Source: Clostridium sp. | GTDB taxonomy: Bacteria; Bacillota; Clostridia; Lachnospirales; Lachnospiraceae | Length of the DNA stretch: 64,000 nucleotides | Direction of reading: 5' to 3' | NCBI GenBank assembly: GCA_018377235.1 | Contig: JAGZZT010000001.1 | Span: 62,001 to 126,000, forward strand | Part shown: positions 49,728 to 58,781 of the stretch, in pieces | How positions within the stretch are numbered: the first letter of the stretch is position 1 | How the letters are laid out: each line of letters begins with the position of its first letter | Made by a program: the position numbers and the translations under genes | Notes under the pieces: model-generated | Databases searched by the model: none | The model's input: the letters and a program-made list of their open reading frames with translations, nothing else | Told to the model about the DNA's origin: nothing

Positions 49728-51335
49728 ATGTTCAGTAAAATAGTAAGCTGCGGAATCCGCGGCGTAGAGGGCTACCAGGTGGCGATAGAGACAGATATCA
49801 GCAGCGGAGGTCTGCCATCCTTGACTATGGTAGGATATCTGTCGGAGGAGGTACGGGAATCACAGGAAAGGGTACGCACTGCTTTGCGAAATTCCGGTTT
49901 TCTGCTTCCTCCCAGAAGAATCACGATCAATCTTTCGCCGGCTGGCCTGAGAAAGGATGGAACAGCGTTTGATCTGGCTATCGCAGTATCGATTCTTTGC
50001 TGCCTGGAGGAAGGGGTTTCAGAGACAGCTTCCCAGGCGGTATTTTTAGGGGAACTGGGACTAAACGGAGAAGTGAAGCCGGTCAATGGAATGATTTCAC
50101 GGGTTTACTGCGCCAGACAGGCAGGCTTTTCCAGATGCTTTGTCCCTAGGGAAAATGTGAAGGAGGGCACTGTTGTAGAAGGCGTAGAGATTGTGGGTGT
50201 GTCAAGCCTGCTGGAGCAGGCAGAACTTCTAAGGAATCCGGACAAAATAAAAGGCCAGTGGTTTGATGGAAATAGCTTCATAAAGAGTTTAAAGCAGAGA
50301 AGGGCGTCCGCTGTCTCAGATTCAGCTGGCCGGACAGAGGAAGGCGAGGGTCTCCTTGATTATGCAGATATATGCGGACAGACAACTGTAAAACGTGCTA
50401 TGGAAACAGCGGCGGCCGGCCGGCACAGCTGCCTTCTTATCGGGCCTGCTGGGACAGGAAAGACTATGGCTGCTAAAAGACTTCCTTCTATTCTGCCTCC
50501 GATTACATTAGAGGAAAGTATTGAAGTATCAAAGGTTTATAGCATTTGCGGGCTCTTGCCAGAAGATCCTCCTCTGATTACAGAGCGGCCCTTCCGCGCT
50601 CCGCATCACAGTATCACAGCGCAGTCCCTGGCAGGAGGAGGGAGAAGCCCTAAGCCCGGCGAAATTTCTCTGGCTTCTGGAGGTGTCCTTTTCCTGGATG
50701 AGCTGACAGAATTTCCTGGCAGAATCCTGGATATGCTGCGTCAGCCTCTGGAGGAAAAAAAGATTACTGTCACAAGACTCAACGGCATTCTGGAATTCCC
50801 AGCAGATTTTATGATGATCTGCGCCATGAATCCCTGTCGCTGCGGGCAGTTTCCATCCCAGCGCTGTACCTGTTCAGAAGCCCAGATTAGAAAGTATCTG
50901 AGTAAAATTTCCGGGCCATTTCTGGATCGAATTGACATTGGAGTAGAAGTCCCGCCTGTTTCCTACAGTGAATTAAGGGGGCCAGCCGAAGCTGGAAAGG
51001 TACAGACGGAAGAATCCTCAGCCTCTATGAGAAAACGCGTAGAAAAGGCCAGAAATATGCAGGAGAGGAGGTTTTCAGGCCTTCCTATCCGGTATAACAG
51101 CGAGATGGGACCTGCTGAGACAAAGGAGTTCTGCGCTCTTTTACCTGAGGATGATACATTTCTGCAGGCTGTTTACAGGCAGTATGGCTTCAGCGCCAGA
51201 GGCTTTGACAAGCTTTTGAAAGTAGCCAGAACAGCAGCAGATTTAGACGGAGAGGAGCAGATCAGCCGAATCCATTTGTGCGAGGCAGTTTCCTACCGAA
51301 GCTTTGAGAAAAAGTACTGGGGGTTTAAAAAATGA
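49728..51335 (+). CDS. comM: YifB/ComM-family Mg-chelatase-like AAA+ ATPase
   Basis: The 535-residue protein has the N-terminal ChlI-like domain (GLPSLTMVGYLSEEVRESQERV and RRITINLSPAGLRKDGTAFDL), Walker A LLIGPAGTGKTMAAKRLPSI, RPFRAPHHSITAQSLAGGG, Walker B GVLFLDELTEF and a C-terminal domain with GFSARGFDKLLKVARTAADL. In Gram-negative bacteria ComM is a helicase that aids branch migration in natural transformation. Pairing with dprA, whose start overlaps its stop by 4 bp, supports a DNA-uptake or recombination role. A zinc-type cluster CAMNPCRCG is present. AAGGGAG precedes the ATG. Confidence 0.92.
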   Translation: MFSKIVSCGIRGVEGYQVAIETDISSGGLPSLTMVGYLSEEVRESQERVRTALRNSGFLLPPRRITINLSPAGLRKDGTAFDLAIAVSILCCLEEGVSETASQAVFLGELGLNGEVKPVNGMISRVYCARQAGFSRCFVPRENVKEGTVVEGVEIVGVSSLLEQAELLRNPDKIKGQWFDGNSFIKSLKQRRASAVSDSAGRTEEGEGLLDYADICGQTTVKRAMETAAAGRHSCLLIGPAGTGKTMAAKRLPSILPPITLEESIEVSKVYSICGLLPEDPPLITERPFRAPHHSITAQSLAGGGRSPKPGEISLASGGVLFLDELTEFPGRILDMLRQPLEEKKITVTRLNGILEFPADFMMICAMNPCRCGQFPSQRCTCSEAQIRKYLSKISGPFLDRIDIGVEVPPVSYSELRGPAEAGKVQTEESSASMRKRVEKARNMQERRFSGLPIRYNSEMGPAETKEFCALLPEDDTFLQAVYRQYGFSARGFDKLLKVARTAADLDGEEQISRIHLCEAVSYRSFEKKYWGFKK

Positions 51336-52429
51336 TAACAGAAAAAGAATACTTGTATTGGCTGTGCCATGTGCCAGGGCTGAAGGCAGATAAAATGAAG
51401 CGTCTGCTGGAACAGACCGGAAGTTTTAAAGATATATATTATATGAAGGAACAGGAACTGAAGGCAAGCCGGCTTCTTACTGCCAGAGAGCGGAATGCAG
51501 TTTCAGAAGCAAAAAAACAGCTGGATTTAACGCGGGAAGAGTATCATAGACTGAAGGAACGCAGAATAGAATTTATCACCATCTTTGACAGCCAATATCC
51601 AGAGCGGCTTCGAGAACTGCCGGGAATGCCTCTGGGATTGTTTCTCAAAGGAAAACTTCCGGAAAACGGCCGTCCTTCGGCGGCGATTATAGGAGCCAGA
51701 GGATGCAGCTATTATGGAAAGGAGGAAGCCAGATATATAGCCAGGGAACTTGCCAGGGCAGGAGTACAGATTGTCAGCGGCCTTGCCATGGGAATCGATG
51801 GGGCAGGCCATGCCGGAGCGCTGGAAGCGGGGCAGGAAACCTATGGCGTGCTGGGTTGCGGACTCGATATTTGTTATCCGAAAGAAAATTTCCGCCTGTT
51901 TGAACGGATGGAACGCCAAGGCGGGATTATGTCAGAGTTTCTGCCGGGAACGCCTCCTTATGCTGGAAATTTTCCTATGCGCAACCGGATTATAAGCGGG
52001 CTTTCGGATCTGATTATTGTAGTGGAGGCCAGAAAAAGAAGTGGCTCTCTGATTACAGTAGGCTTTGCTTTAGAGCAGGGAAAAGAGGTTATGGCAGTGC
52101 CGGGCAGGGTGACGGATCCCCTGAGCGCAGGGTGCAACGAGCTGATACAGACAGGAGCAGGAGTTCTTCTGACGCCTGATGATGCTCTGGATTTATTAGG
52201 TATGAAAAGTGAAAAAAACGGGAACATTGTGAAAAAACCTGAAAATGGGCTTGTCAAGAACGAGAAAATGGTGTATAGTTGCCTAGATTTACAACCGAAG
52301 CATCTGGAACAGATTGTAACGGAAAGCGGACTGCCTGCCGGGGAATGTACGGCAGTCCTTTTAAAGCTGGAGCTGGAGGGTTTTGCCGTCCAGACATCAA
52401 ACCAGTATTATGTTAGGAAATTCAAGTAG
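51332..52429 (+). CDS. dprA: DNA-processing protein DprA
   Basis: DprA binds incoming single-stranded DNA and loads RecA. The 365-residue protein has an N-terminal SAM-like segment (about 1-70), a Rossmann-like DNA-binding domain with YPERLRELPGMPLGLFLKG, AAIIGARGCSYYGKEEA, VSGLAMGIDGAGHAGALEAG and GGIMSEFLPGTPPY, then RNRIISGLSDLIIVVEA and a C-terminal winged-helix-like domain (about 300-365). It overlaps comM by 4 bp and is followed 9 bp later by topA, one operon arrangement common in Firmicutes. Confidence 0.94.
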   Translation: MITEKEYLYWLCHVPGLKADKMKRLLEQTGSFKDIYYMKEQELKASRLLTARERNAVSEAKKQLDLTREEYHRLKERRIEFITIFDSQYPERLRELPGMPLGLFLKGKLPENGRPSAAIIGARGCSYYGKEEARYIARELARAGVQIVSGLAMGIDGAGHAGALEAGQETYGVLGCGLDICYPKENFRLFERMERQGGIMSEFLPGTPPYAGNFPMRNRIISGLSDLIIVVEARKRSGSLITVGFALEQGKEVMAVPGRVTDPLSAGCNELIQTGAGVLLTPDDALDLLGMKSEKNGNIVKKPENGLVKNEKMVYSCLDLQPKHLEQIVTESGLPAGECTAVLLKLELEGFAVQTSNQYYVRKFK

Positions 52430-52438
52430 GAGTTGGCT

Positions 52439-54538
52439 ATGGCTAAAAATTTGGTAATTGTGGAGTCACCGGCAAAGGTGAAAACGATCAAAAAATTTCT
52501 CGGGGCAAATTATGAGGTAGACGCCTCTAACGGGCATGTGAGGGATATGCCCAAGAGCCAGCTGGGAATCGACATAGAGCATGACTATGAACCCAAGTAT
52601 ATTACGATCCGGGGAAAGGGAGACATTCTGGCAAAGCTCAGAAAAGAAGTAAAAAAAGCAGATAAAATTTATCTGGCTACTGACCCTGACCGGGAGGGAG
52701 AGGCTATTTCCTGGCACCTGTCCAAGGCTCTCAAGCTGGAGGACTGCAAGGATAAAAAGGTATACAGAATTACATTTAATGAAATTACAAAAAATGCAGT
52801 AAAGGCGGCTTTAAAGTCCCCCAGAGCCATTGATATGAATCTGGTAGATGCCCAGCAGGCCAGACGTGTGCTGGATCGAATGATCGGCTACCGGATCAGT
52901 CCGCTGCTCTGGGCTAAGGTGAAGCGGGGGCTCAGCGCAGGCCGCGTTCAGTCGGTAGCCCTGCGTATGATCTGTGACAGGGAGGAGGAGATCAGTTCCT
53001 TTATTCCAGAAGAGTACTGGAATCTGGAGGCGGATCTTCGGGCTAAGGGATCCAGAAAGAAATTAGCGGCCAAGTTTTATGGAACGAGAGAGGGAAAACT
53101 GTCTCTTGGCACAAAGGAGGAGATCGATCAGGTAATTCAAAACCTGGAAGGCGCCCAGTATGTGGTAGACGAGGTAAAAACCGGGGAACGGGTGAAAAAG
53201 GCTCCGATTCCATTTACGACCAGTACGCTCCAGCAGGAGGCGTCAAAGACTCTTAATTTCTCTACTCAGAAAACCATGCGCCTGGCACAGCAGCTGTATG
53301 AGGGTGTAGATATTCATGGAAAAGGAACGATTGGACTAATCACCTATCTGCGTACAGATTCCACCCGTATTGCGGAGGAAGCTGACAAGGCGGCCAGGGC
53401 TTTTATCAGTGAAACTTATGGAGATTCCTATGTGGCCACAGAAGAGACGGCTAAGAAGAGCAGCGCTAAAATTCAGGATGCCCACGAGGCCATCCGCCCC
53501 ACCGATATTTCCCTGACTCCTGTTTTGGTGAAGGAATCACTGGCACGGGATCAGTTCCGCCTGTATCAGCTGATTTGGAAGCGGTTTGCCGCCAGCCGTA
53601 TGCAGGCAGCCATATACGAGACTACCTCTGTTCGGGTAGCAGCAGGAGGAGAAAAGGACAGCTACCTGTTTACTCTTTCTGCCTCCAAGCTGAAGTTTGA
53701 CGGCTTTATGTCTGTTTATATTCAGGAGGATGAGAAGGAGGAGAACACGGTTCTTTCTGAGAAGCTGGAGAAGGGTACAGTTCTCACCTGCGACCAGCTG
53801 AACAGCAGTCAGCATTTTACACAGCCGCCGTCTCATTATACAGAGGCGTCTCTTGTCAAAGCGCTGGAAGAGCAGGGAATCGGACGTCCAAGTACCTATG
53901 CTCCTACTATTACGACAATTCTGGCCAGACGTTATGTGGTCAAGGAGAATAAAAATCTTTATGTAACAGAACTGGGCGAGGTTGTCAACGGAATGATGAA
54001 GAAGGCGTTTCCAAGCATTGTGGACACTGCCTTTACTGCTAACATGGAATATCTGTTAGACAGGATTGGAGACGGCACTGTTCCGTGGAAAACAGTGATT
54101 GAAAACTTTTATCCAGATTTAGAGGAAGCAGTAACAGAGGCAGAGAAAAAGCTGGAGGCGGTCAAGATCGCTGATGAAGTCAGCGATGTGCCCTGCGATC
54201 TGTGCGGCCGGATGATGGTAATTAAGTACGGTCCTCATGGAAAGTTTCTGGCATGTCCGGGCTTTCCAGAGTGCAGAAATACAAAGCCATATCTGGAAAA
54301 AATCGGCGTAGCCTGTCCTAAGTGCGGAAAGGAACTGGTGATCCGGAAGACCAAGAAGGGAAGAAAATACTACGGCTGTGAAAATAATCCAGAGTGTGAC
54401 TTTATGTCCTGGCAGAAGCCTTCACCGGAACCCTGTCCAGAGTGCGGAGGCCTTATGGTAGAGAAAGGCAGTAAGCTTCTCTGCATTAATGAAGAATGCG
54501 GTTATGTGAAGGTGAATAAAAAGCAGTCTCAGGAATAG
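52439..54538 (+). CDS. topA: DNA topoisomerase I
   Basis: TopA relaxes negative supercoils as a type IA enzyme. The TOPRIM domain opens the protein (NLVIVESPAKVKTIKKFLG and ATDPDREGEAISWHL), followed by ARRVLDRMIGYRISPLLW, and the active-site tyrosine is in GLITYLRTDSTR near residue 300. EQGIGRPSTYAPTI is present. The C-terminus carries three zinc ribbons (CDLCGRMM, CPKCGKEL and CPECGGLM). ATG 52439 has AGGAG seven bases upstream; TTG 52433 is in frame but less likely. 699 residues is normal. It ends the comM-dprA-topA unit. Confidence 0.95.
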   Translation: MAKNLVIVESPAKVKTIKKFLGANYEVDASNGHVRDMPKSQLGIDIEHDYEPKYITIRGKGDILAKLRKEVKKADKIYLATDPDREGEAISWHLSKALKLEDCKDKKVYRITFNEITKNAVKAALKSPRAIDMNLVDAQQARRVLDRMIGYRISPLLWAKVKRGLSAGRVQSVALRMICDREEEISSFIPEEYWNLEADLRAKGSRKKLAAKFYGTREGKLSLGTKEEIDQVIQNLEGAQYVVDEVKTGERVKKAPIPFTTSTLQQEASKTLNFSTQKTMRLAQQLYEGVDIHGKGTIGLITYLRTDSTRIAEEADKAARAFISETYGDSYVATEETAKKSSAKIQDAHEAIRPTDISLTPVLVKESLARDQFRLYQLIWKRFAASRMQAAIYETTSVRVAAGGEKDSYLFTLSASKLKFDGFMSVYIQEDEKEENTVLSEKLEKGTVLTCDQLNSSQHFTQPPSHYTEASLVKALEEQGIGRPSTYAPTITTILARRYVVKENKNLYVTELGEVVNGMMKKAFPSIVDTAFTANMEYLLDRIGDGTVPWKTVIENFYPDLEEAVTEAEKKLEAVKIADEVSDVPCDLCGRMMVIKYGPHGKFLACPGFPECRNTKPYLEKIGVACPKCGKELVIRKTKKGRKYYGCENNPECDFMSWQKPSPEPCPECGGLMVEKGSKLLCINEECGYVKVNKKQSQE

Positions 54539-54663
54539 GCAGACAGAAATAAGAAAAATGTCTGAATTGCTGTAAACTATTCCCATAGAAGCAGTATGCA
54601 GAATAGATTCACCGAACTGTAACAAAAGAACTATTAAAAAAATTGAAAAAACCAGAAAAACTC

Positions 54664-54692
54664 TTGTTATTAATCGAAAGTCGTGTTACAAT
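54664..54692 (+). promoter_or_regulatory. Sigma-A promoter of codY
   Basis: TTGTTA (54664-54669) and TACAAT (54687-54692) with a 17-bp spacer, and TG at 54684-54685 making an extended -10. AAAGGAGG follows before the codY ATG. Confidence 0.65.
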
Positions 54693-54750
54693 TTATTTGA
54701 GCAAGCAGTAATTTTAAAATACTAAGATTAAGAAAAGGAGGTAACTGGTA

Positions 54751-55530
54751 ATGAGCGTTCAGTTGTTGGATAAAACAAGGAAAATTAATAAATTATTGCA
54801 TAATAATCACTCCCATAAGGTGGTCTTCAACGACATCTGCGAAGTCCTCAGTGAAATCCTTCAGTCCAATATTCTTGTAATCAGTAAAAAAGGAAAGGTT
54901 CTTGGCGTAGCTATCTGCCCTGGAATCGACGAAATTGAGGAGCTGATTGAAGATCAGGTAGGTGGATTTGTTGATCATATGCTGAATGAGAGACTGTTAA
55001 ATGTACTTTCCACAAAAGAGAATGTAAATCTGGCAACTTTAGGCTTTGCGGAGGAGAATGTAAAGAAATATCAGGCGATTATTACACCGATCGATATGTC
55101 AGGCGAGCGTCTGGGAACTTTATTTATCTATAAATCAGATGAGCAGTATGACATCGACGACATTATCCTGAGCGAGTACGGCACAACAGTCGTAGGTCTG
55201 GAGATGATGCGTTCTGTAAATGAGGAAAATGCTGAGGAGACCAGAAAGATTCAGATTGTGAAATCTGCTATCAGCACTTTATCCTTCTCTGAGCTGGAAG
55301 CAATTACACATATTTTCGATGAATTGGAAGGCAATGAGGGGATCCTGGTCGCAAGTAAGATCGCGGACAGAGTGGGAATTACAAGATCCGTTATTGTCAA
55401 TGCACTGCGCAAGTTCGAGAGTGCCGGTGTAATTGAATCACGTTCTTCTGGTATGAAGGGAACGTATATCAAAGTTTTAAACGATGTGGTATTCGATGAG
55501 TTGAAAGCTCTCAAAGCAGAAAATAAATAA
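54751..55530 (+). CDS. codY: Global transcriptional regulator CodY
   Basis: CodY represses or activates many genes in response to branched-chain amino acids and GTP. The 259-residue protein begins with the GAF-like effector domain (about 1-155) and ends with a winged helix-turn-helix whose recognition segment is IADRVGITRSVIVNALRKFE and SSGMKGTYIKVLND. Walker-like GTP motifs are weak, as is usual for the family. Codon use is highly biased. In Firmicutes it is often next to topA, as here. A bidirectional terminator separates it from glmS. Confidence 0.95.
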   Translation: MSVQLLDKTRKINKLLHNNHSHKVVFNDICEVLSEILQSNILVISKKGKVLGVAICPGIDEIEELIEDQVGGFVDHMLNERLLNVLSTKENVNLATLGFAEENVKKYQAIITPIDMSGERLGTLFIYKSDEQYDIDDIILSEYGTTVVGLEMMRSVNEENAEETRKIQIVKSAISTLSFSELEAITHIFDELEGNEGILVASKIADRVGITRSVIVNALRKFESAGVIESRSSGMKGTYIKVLNDVVFDELKALKAENK

Positions 55531-55549
55531 AGCAGATTGTTTATTTTAT

Positions 55550-55609
55550 AAAAGGAAGAAAAAGCTTTCCTGTTCTGATGGAACGATTGGAGGGCTTTTT
55601 CTTCCTTTT
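55550..55609. terminator. Bidirectional terminator between codY and glmS
   Basis: AAAAGGAAGAAAAAGC (55550-55565) and GCTTTTTCTTCCTTTT (55594-55609) form a perfect 16-bp stem. The T-rich right arm ends codY transcripts; the A-rich left arm gives a T-rich arm for glmS on the minus strand. Confidence 0.85.
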
Positions 55610-55644
55610 GCTGTATGTCTGATTTACAGAAAAATTGAAAATTT

Positions 55645-57483
55645 TTACTCTACAGTGACAGATTTTGCCAGATTTCTCGGTTTATCTACGTCCAGACCGC
55701 GTCCTAAAGATACATAGTAAGCAAAGAGCTGAAGAGGGATAATAGCCAGGGAATTAGCAAAAAATCGGTTTGTTTTTGGAACTTTGATTACGTAATCAGC
55801 TGTCTGTTCCATATCTTTGTTGTCTTCATTTGTCAAAGCCATGACAAACGCGCCTCTTGTTTTCACCTCTACGATATTGCTGACCATTTTAGCATAAAGC
55901 TGTTCCTGGGTGGCCAGAGCGACAACCAGAGTCCCGTCCTCAATGAGAGAGATTGTTCCATGCTTCAGTTCTCCGGCAGCATATGCTTCTGAGTGGATGT
56001 AGGAAATTTCTTTCAGCTTTAAAGAGCCTTCCAGAGAAATAGCGTAATCAATTCCTCTTCCGATAAAAAATATGTGTTCTGCAGCCAGATACCGATTGGC
56101 AAAACGCTGGATAGAGCCTCTGTCTTTCAAAAGCTCTTCTATCTGTTCAGGAAGTCTTAACAGGGATTCTGTCAGCTCATGATATTCTTCGGCGGAAATC
56201 GATTTTTTGGCTTCTGCAAAACGCAGTGCGAGAAGATAAAAGGCTGCCAGCTGAGCGCTGTAGGCTTTGGTAGTGGCTACAGATATTTCCGGTCCGGCCC
56301 ATGTATACATGACTTTATCTGCTTCTCTGGCAATAGAGCTTCCCACTACGTTGACAATACCCAGAGTTGTCTGGCCATTTCTTTTCGACTCACGCAGCGC
56401 TGCCAGAGAATCAGCAGTTTCTCCTGACTGGCTCACTATAATAACAAGCGTGTGTTCCTGAAAAATCGGATCACGATAACGGTATTCGGAGGCTAAATCC
56501 ACTTCGGCTGGAATTCGGGAAATCCCTTCAAAGAGATATTTTGCGGTAACACCTGTGTGATAGGCGGAACCGCAGGCTACAATCATAATTTTTTTGATCT
56601 GGGCAATTTCCTGATCCGTCATTTGGAGTTCTTCAATTTCTATTCGTCCGTCATGAATTCGAGGTGTCAGAGTATCACGGACTGCCTTAGGCTGTTCATA
56701 AATTTCTTTCAGCATAAAATGCTCATATCCGCCCTTTTCAGCTGCGTCAATATCCCACTTAACTGTTACACACTCTTTTTTTATTTCCTCCTCATCCATG
56801 TTAAAAAAGTGAACGGAATCTTCGGACAGAACGGCAATCTCCTCATTTTCCATATAATAAACGGTTCTTGTATAAGGAAGAATAGCCGGTACATCGGACG
56901 CGATAAAATGCCCCTCCTGGCTGCTTCCTACGATCAGAGGACTATCTTTTCTGGCTGAAAAAACCTGTTCCGGAAAATCCTGAAACAGGATACCAAGAGC
57001 ATAGGAGCCTTCTACCTTGTGCATTACCTGAATTAAAGCCGCTAAAGGATTGTGGGAACATTTTCCGTGATAATAGAAATCCAGCAGATGCGCCAGCACT
57101 TCCGTATCAGTTTCTGAGCGAAAGGTATATCCATGTTCTATCAGCATTTTCTTCAGTTTTCCATAATTTTCAATAATTCCATTGTGAACTACTACGATAG
57201 AACCGTCGCTGTTAAAATGAGGATGGGCGTTGACATCAGAAGGGCTTCCATGAGTAGCCCACCGAGTGTGTCCGATGCCTGAAAAGCCGGGAAGCTTTTT
57301 TCCATCCTGTGTTAAATCTCTTAAATTCTGTAAGCGTCCTTTGACTTTTTCCATGACAATCTGCTGTCCGTTATAAACGGCAATTCCGGCTGAGTCATAG
57401 CCTCTATATTCCAGTTTGGCAAGGCCGTCCAGTAAAACAGGAGCGGCCGGTTTGTTTCCAATATATCCGACAATTCCGCACAT
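55645..57483 (-). CDS. glmS: Glutamine--fructose-6-phosphate aminotransferase (isomerizing)
   Basis: GlmS makes glucosamine-6-phosphate from fructose-6-phosphate and glutamine, the first step to UDP-GlcNAc. The N-terminal glutaminase needs a free Cys1, so ATG 57483 (MCGIVGYIG) is the start; it has AAGGAG nine bases upstream, while ATG 57489 would be only three bases from that site. HTRWATHGSPSDVNAHPH is the glutaminase loop. Two SIS domains follow (IVACGSAYHTGVTAKYLFE and FIGRGIDYAISLEGSLKLKE), ending KPRNLAKSVTVE. No glmS ribozyme was found upstream. Confidence 0.96.
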   Translation of the reverse strand: MCGIVGYIGNKPAAPVLLDGLAKLEYRGYDSAGIAVYNGQQIVMEKVKGRLQNLRDLTQDGKKLPGFSGIGHTRWATHGSPSDVNAHPHFNSDGSIVVVHNGIIENYGKLKKMLIEHGYTFRSETDTEVLAHLLDFYYHGKCSHNPLAALIQVMHKVEGSYALGILFQDFPEQVFSARKDSPLIVGSSQEGHFIASDVPAILPYTRTVYYMENEEIAVLSEDSVHFFNMDEEEIKKECVTVKWDIDAAEKGGYEHFMLKEIYEQPKAVRDTLTPRIHDGRIEIEELQMTDQEIAQIKKIMIVACGSAYHTGVTAKYLFEGISRIPAEVDLASEYRYRDPIFQEHTLVIIVSQSGETADSLAALRESKRNGQTTLGIVNVVGSSIAREADKVMYTWAGPEISVATTKAYSAQLAAFYLLALRFAEAKKSISAEEYHELTESLLRLPEQIEELLKDRGSIQRFANRYLAAEHIFFIGRGIDYAISLEGSLKLKEISYIHSEAYAAGELKHGTISLIEDGTLVVALATQEQLYAKMVSNIVEVKTRGAFVMALTNEDNKDMEQTADYVIKVPKTNRFFANSLAIIPLQLFAYYVSLGRGLDVDKPRNLAKSVTVE

Positions 57484-57516
57484 AGTCATTTACTCCTTTT
57501 TGAATTAATAACAAAA

Positions 57517-57544
57517 ATTATAGTGATACATCTGGACATGTCAA
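57517..57544 (-). promoter_or_regulatory. Sigma-A promoter of glmS
   Basis: On the minus strand TTGACA (57539-57544) and TATAAT (57517-57522), both perfect hexamers, with a 16-bp spacer. The leader to the glmS ATG is only about 25 nt. Confidence 0.8.
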
Positions 57545-57661
57545 TACAGTTCAAAAAAAATTAAGAAAATCAGAAGCAATTTTTTAGAGTGGAAGTTCCT
57601 GAATGCATGTGAAAATATCTGATAAAGTCAATAAAAAAATGATAAAAGCAGAATTTTGCTG

Positions 57662-57690
57662 TTGACAAATCAGGAAAAAACGGTTATGCT
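57662..57690 (+). promoter_or_regulatory. Sigma-A promoter of the rubrerythrin gene
   Basis: TTGACA (57662-57667) and TATGCT (57685-57690), 17-bp spacer, 40 bp before the ATG. Confidence 0.75.
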
Positions 57691-57730
57691 AAAAACAGTA
57701 ATAATTACTATAATAAAAGGAGGAGTTATC

Positions 57731-58264
57731 ATGGAATTAAAAGGAAGCAAAACAGAACAGAATTTATTAACCGCTTTTGCAGGCGAGTCTCAGGCCAGAA
57801 ATAAATATACCTATTTTGCGAGTGTTGCAAAGAAAGAAGGCTATGAGCAGATTGCAGCTATTTTCGAGCAGACAGCTAATAATGAAAAAGAACATGCTAA
57901 AATGTGGTTTAAGGAGTTACATGGAATCGGCACAACTCCAGAGAATCTGAAGGCTGCTGCAGAGGGAGAAAATTACGAGTGGACGGATATGTACGCTGCT
58001 TTTGCAAAAGAGGCAGAGGAGGAAGGCTTCCAGGCTTTAGCTGCTAAGTTCAGAATGGTGGCAGAGATTGAGAAGCATCATGAGGAGAGATATTTAAAGC
58101 TGCTTCATAACGTAGAGATGCAGCAGGTATTTGAAAAGGCAGAGGAGACCATGTGGGAATGCAGAAACTGCGGCCACCTGGTAATTGGCAGGAAAGCGCC
58201 GGAGGTTTGTCCGGTATGCGCTCATCCTCAGAGCTACTTCGAGGTTCGTAAAGAAAATTATTAA
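57731..58264 (+). CDS. Rubrerythrin
   Basis: This 177-residue oxidative-stress protein reduces hydrogen peroxide in anaerobes. The N-terminal ferritin-like domain provides the di-iron ligands: FAGESQARNKYTYFA, TANNEKEHAKMW, a mid-chain EAEEEGF and AEIEKHHEERYLKLL. The C-terminal rubredoxin-type iron site is WECRNCGHLVIG with PEVCPVCAHPQSYFE. ATG 57731 follows AAAGGAGG and fits the family start. It has its own promoter and is followed almost directly by the promoter of the methionine leader. Confidence 0.95.
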   Translation: MELKGSKTEQNLLTAFAGESQARNKYTYFASVAKKEGYEQIAAIFEQTANNEKEHAKMWFKELHGIGTTPENLKAAAEGENYEWTDMYAAFAKEAEEEGFQALAAKFRMVAEIEKHHEERYLKLLHNVEMQQVFEKAEETMWECRNCGHLVIGRKAPEVCPVCAHPQSYFEVRKENY

Positions 58265-58271
58265 AAAACAG

Positions 58272-58300
58272 TTGACAAATCTGATAAATGGCGTTAAGAT
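58272..58300 (+). promoter_or_regulatory. Sigma-A promoter of the met T-box operon
   Basis: TTGACA (58272-58277) and TAAGAT (58295-58300) with a 17-bp spacer, starting the T-box leader near 58307. Confidence 0.7.
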
Positions 58301-58309
58301 AGTCACAAC

Positions 58310-58638
58310 TTCAGCAAAGAAGCATTTGAAATAGGAATAAGGCAGAGAAGAGAAGAGTAGTAGACTGAAGCTTTCACAGAGAGTTTCCGGCTGGTGGAAG
58401 GGAATAGAGCTAGGTTTATGAAGATGGTCTTAGAGCTGCATAGTTGAAAGAGAGAGTAATTCTCTGTTTAGACTATGACGGGATCGCCCGTTACAGCGAC
58501 AGAGTATAACCTGAAGGATAGATGAGATCCAGCAGGCGTACTTGCAGAGGCTTATCGTGCGAGCGATAGGTGAAATTAGGTGGTAACACGGGAGCAGATG
58601 CCCTCGTCCTGATATATGATCAGGACGAGGGTTTTTTA
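58310..58638 (+). ncRNA. T-box leader (methionine-type) of the metNIQ operon
   Basis: The leader has Stem I elements (AGTAGACTGAAG and CAGAGAGTTTCCGGCTGGTG), a specifier-loop ATG at 58418-58420 in TTTATGAAGAT, and the T-box sequence TTAGGTGGTAACACGGGAGC, with the TGGT bulge at 58581-58584 whose last base would pair with the A discriminator of tRNA(Met). A terminator, CCCTCGTCCTGAT (58601-58613) with ATCAGGACGAGGG (58619-58631) and six T, ends it. Uncharged tRNA(Met) should favour the antiterminator and switch on the methionine transporter genes downstream. Confidence 0.85.
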
Positions 58639-58781
58639 TTTTATAGGAATTTGCGTCCTATGTCATAAAAAACGCTCCGCTTAGGAAGCACAGAACATTC
58701 CGCGGGAATCGCTTTCAGGCAAAGCGGTAATTGATTCTGCAAAATGTAAAAACCACAGAAAAAGGGAAAGGAAGAAAAAGC

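Noticed and set aside
57490..57660. glmS ribozyme upstream of glmS
   Set aside because: The promoter is only about 25 nt before the glmS ATG, and the upstream sequence is AT-rich with no ribozyme core elements.
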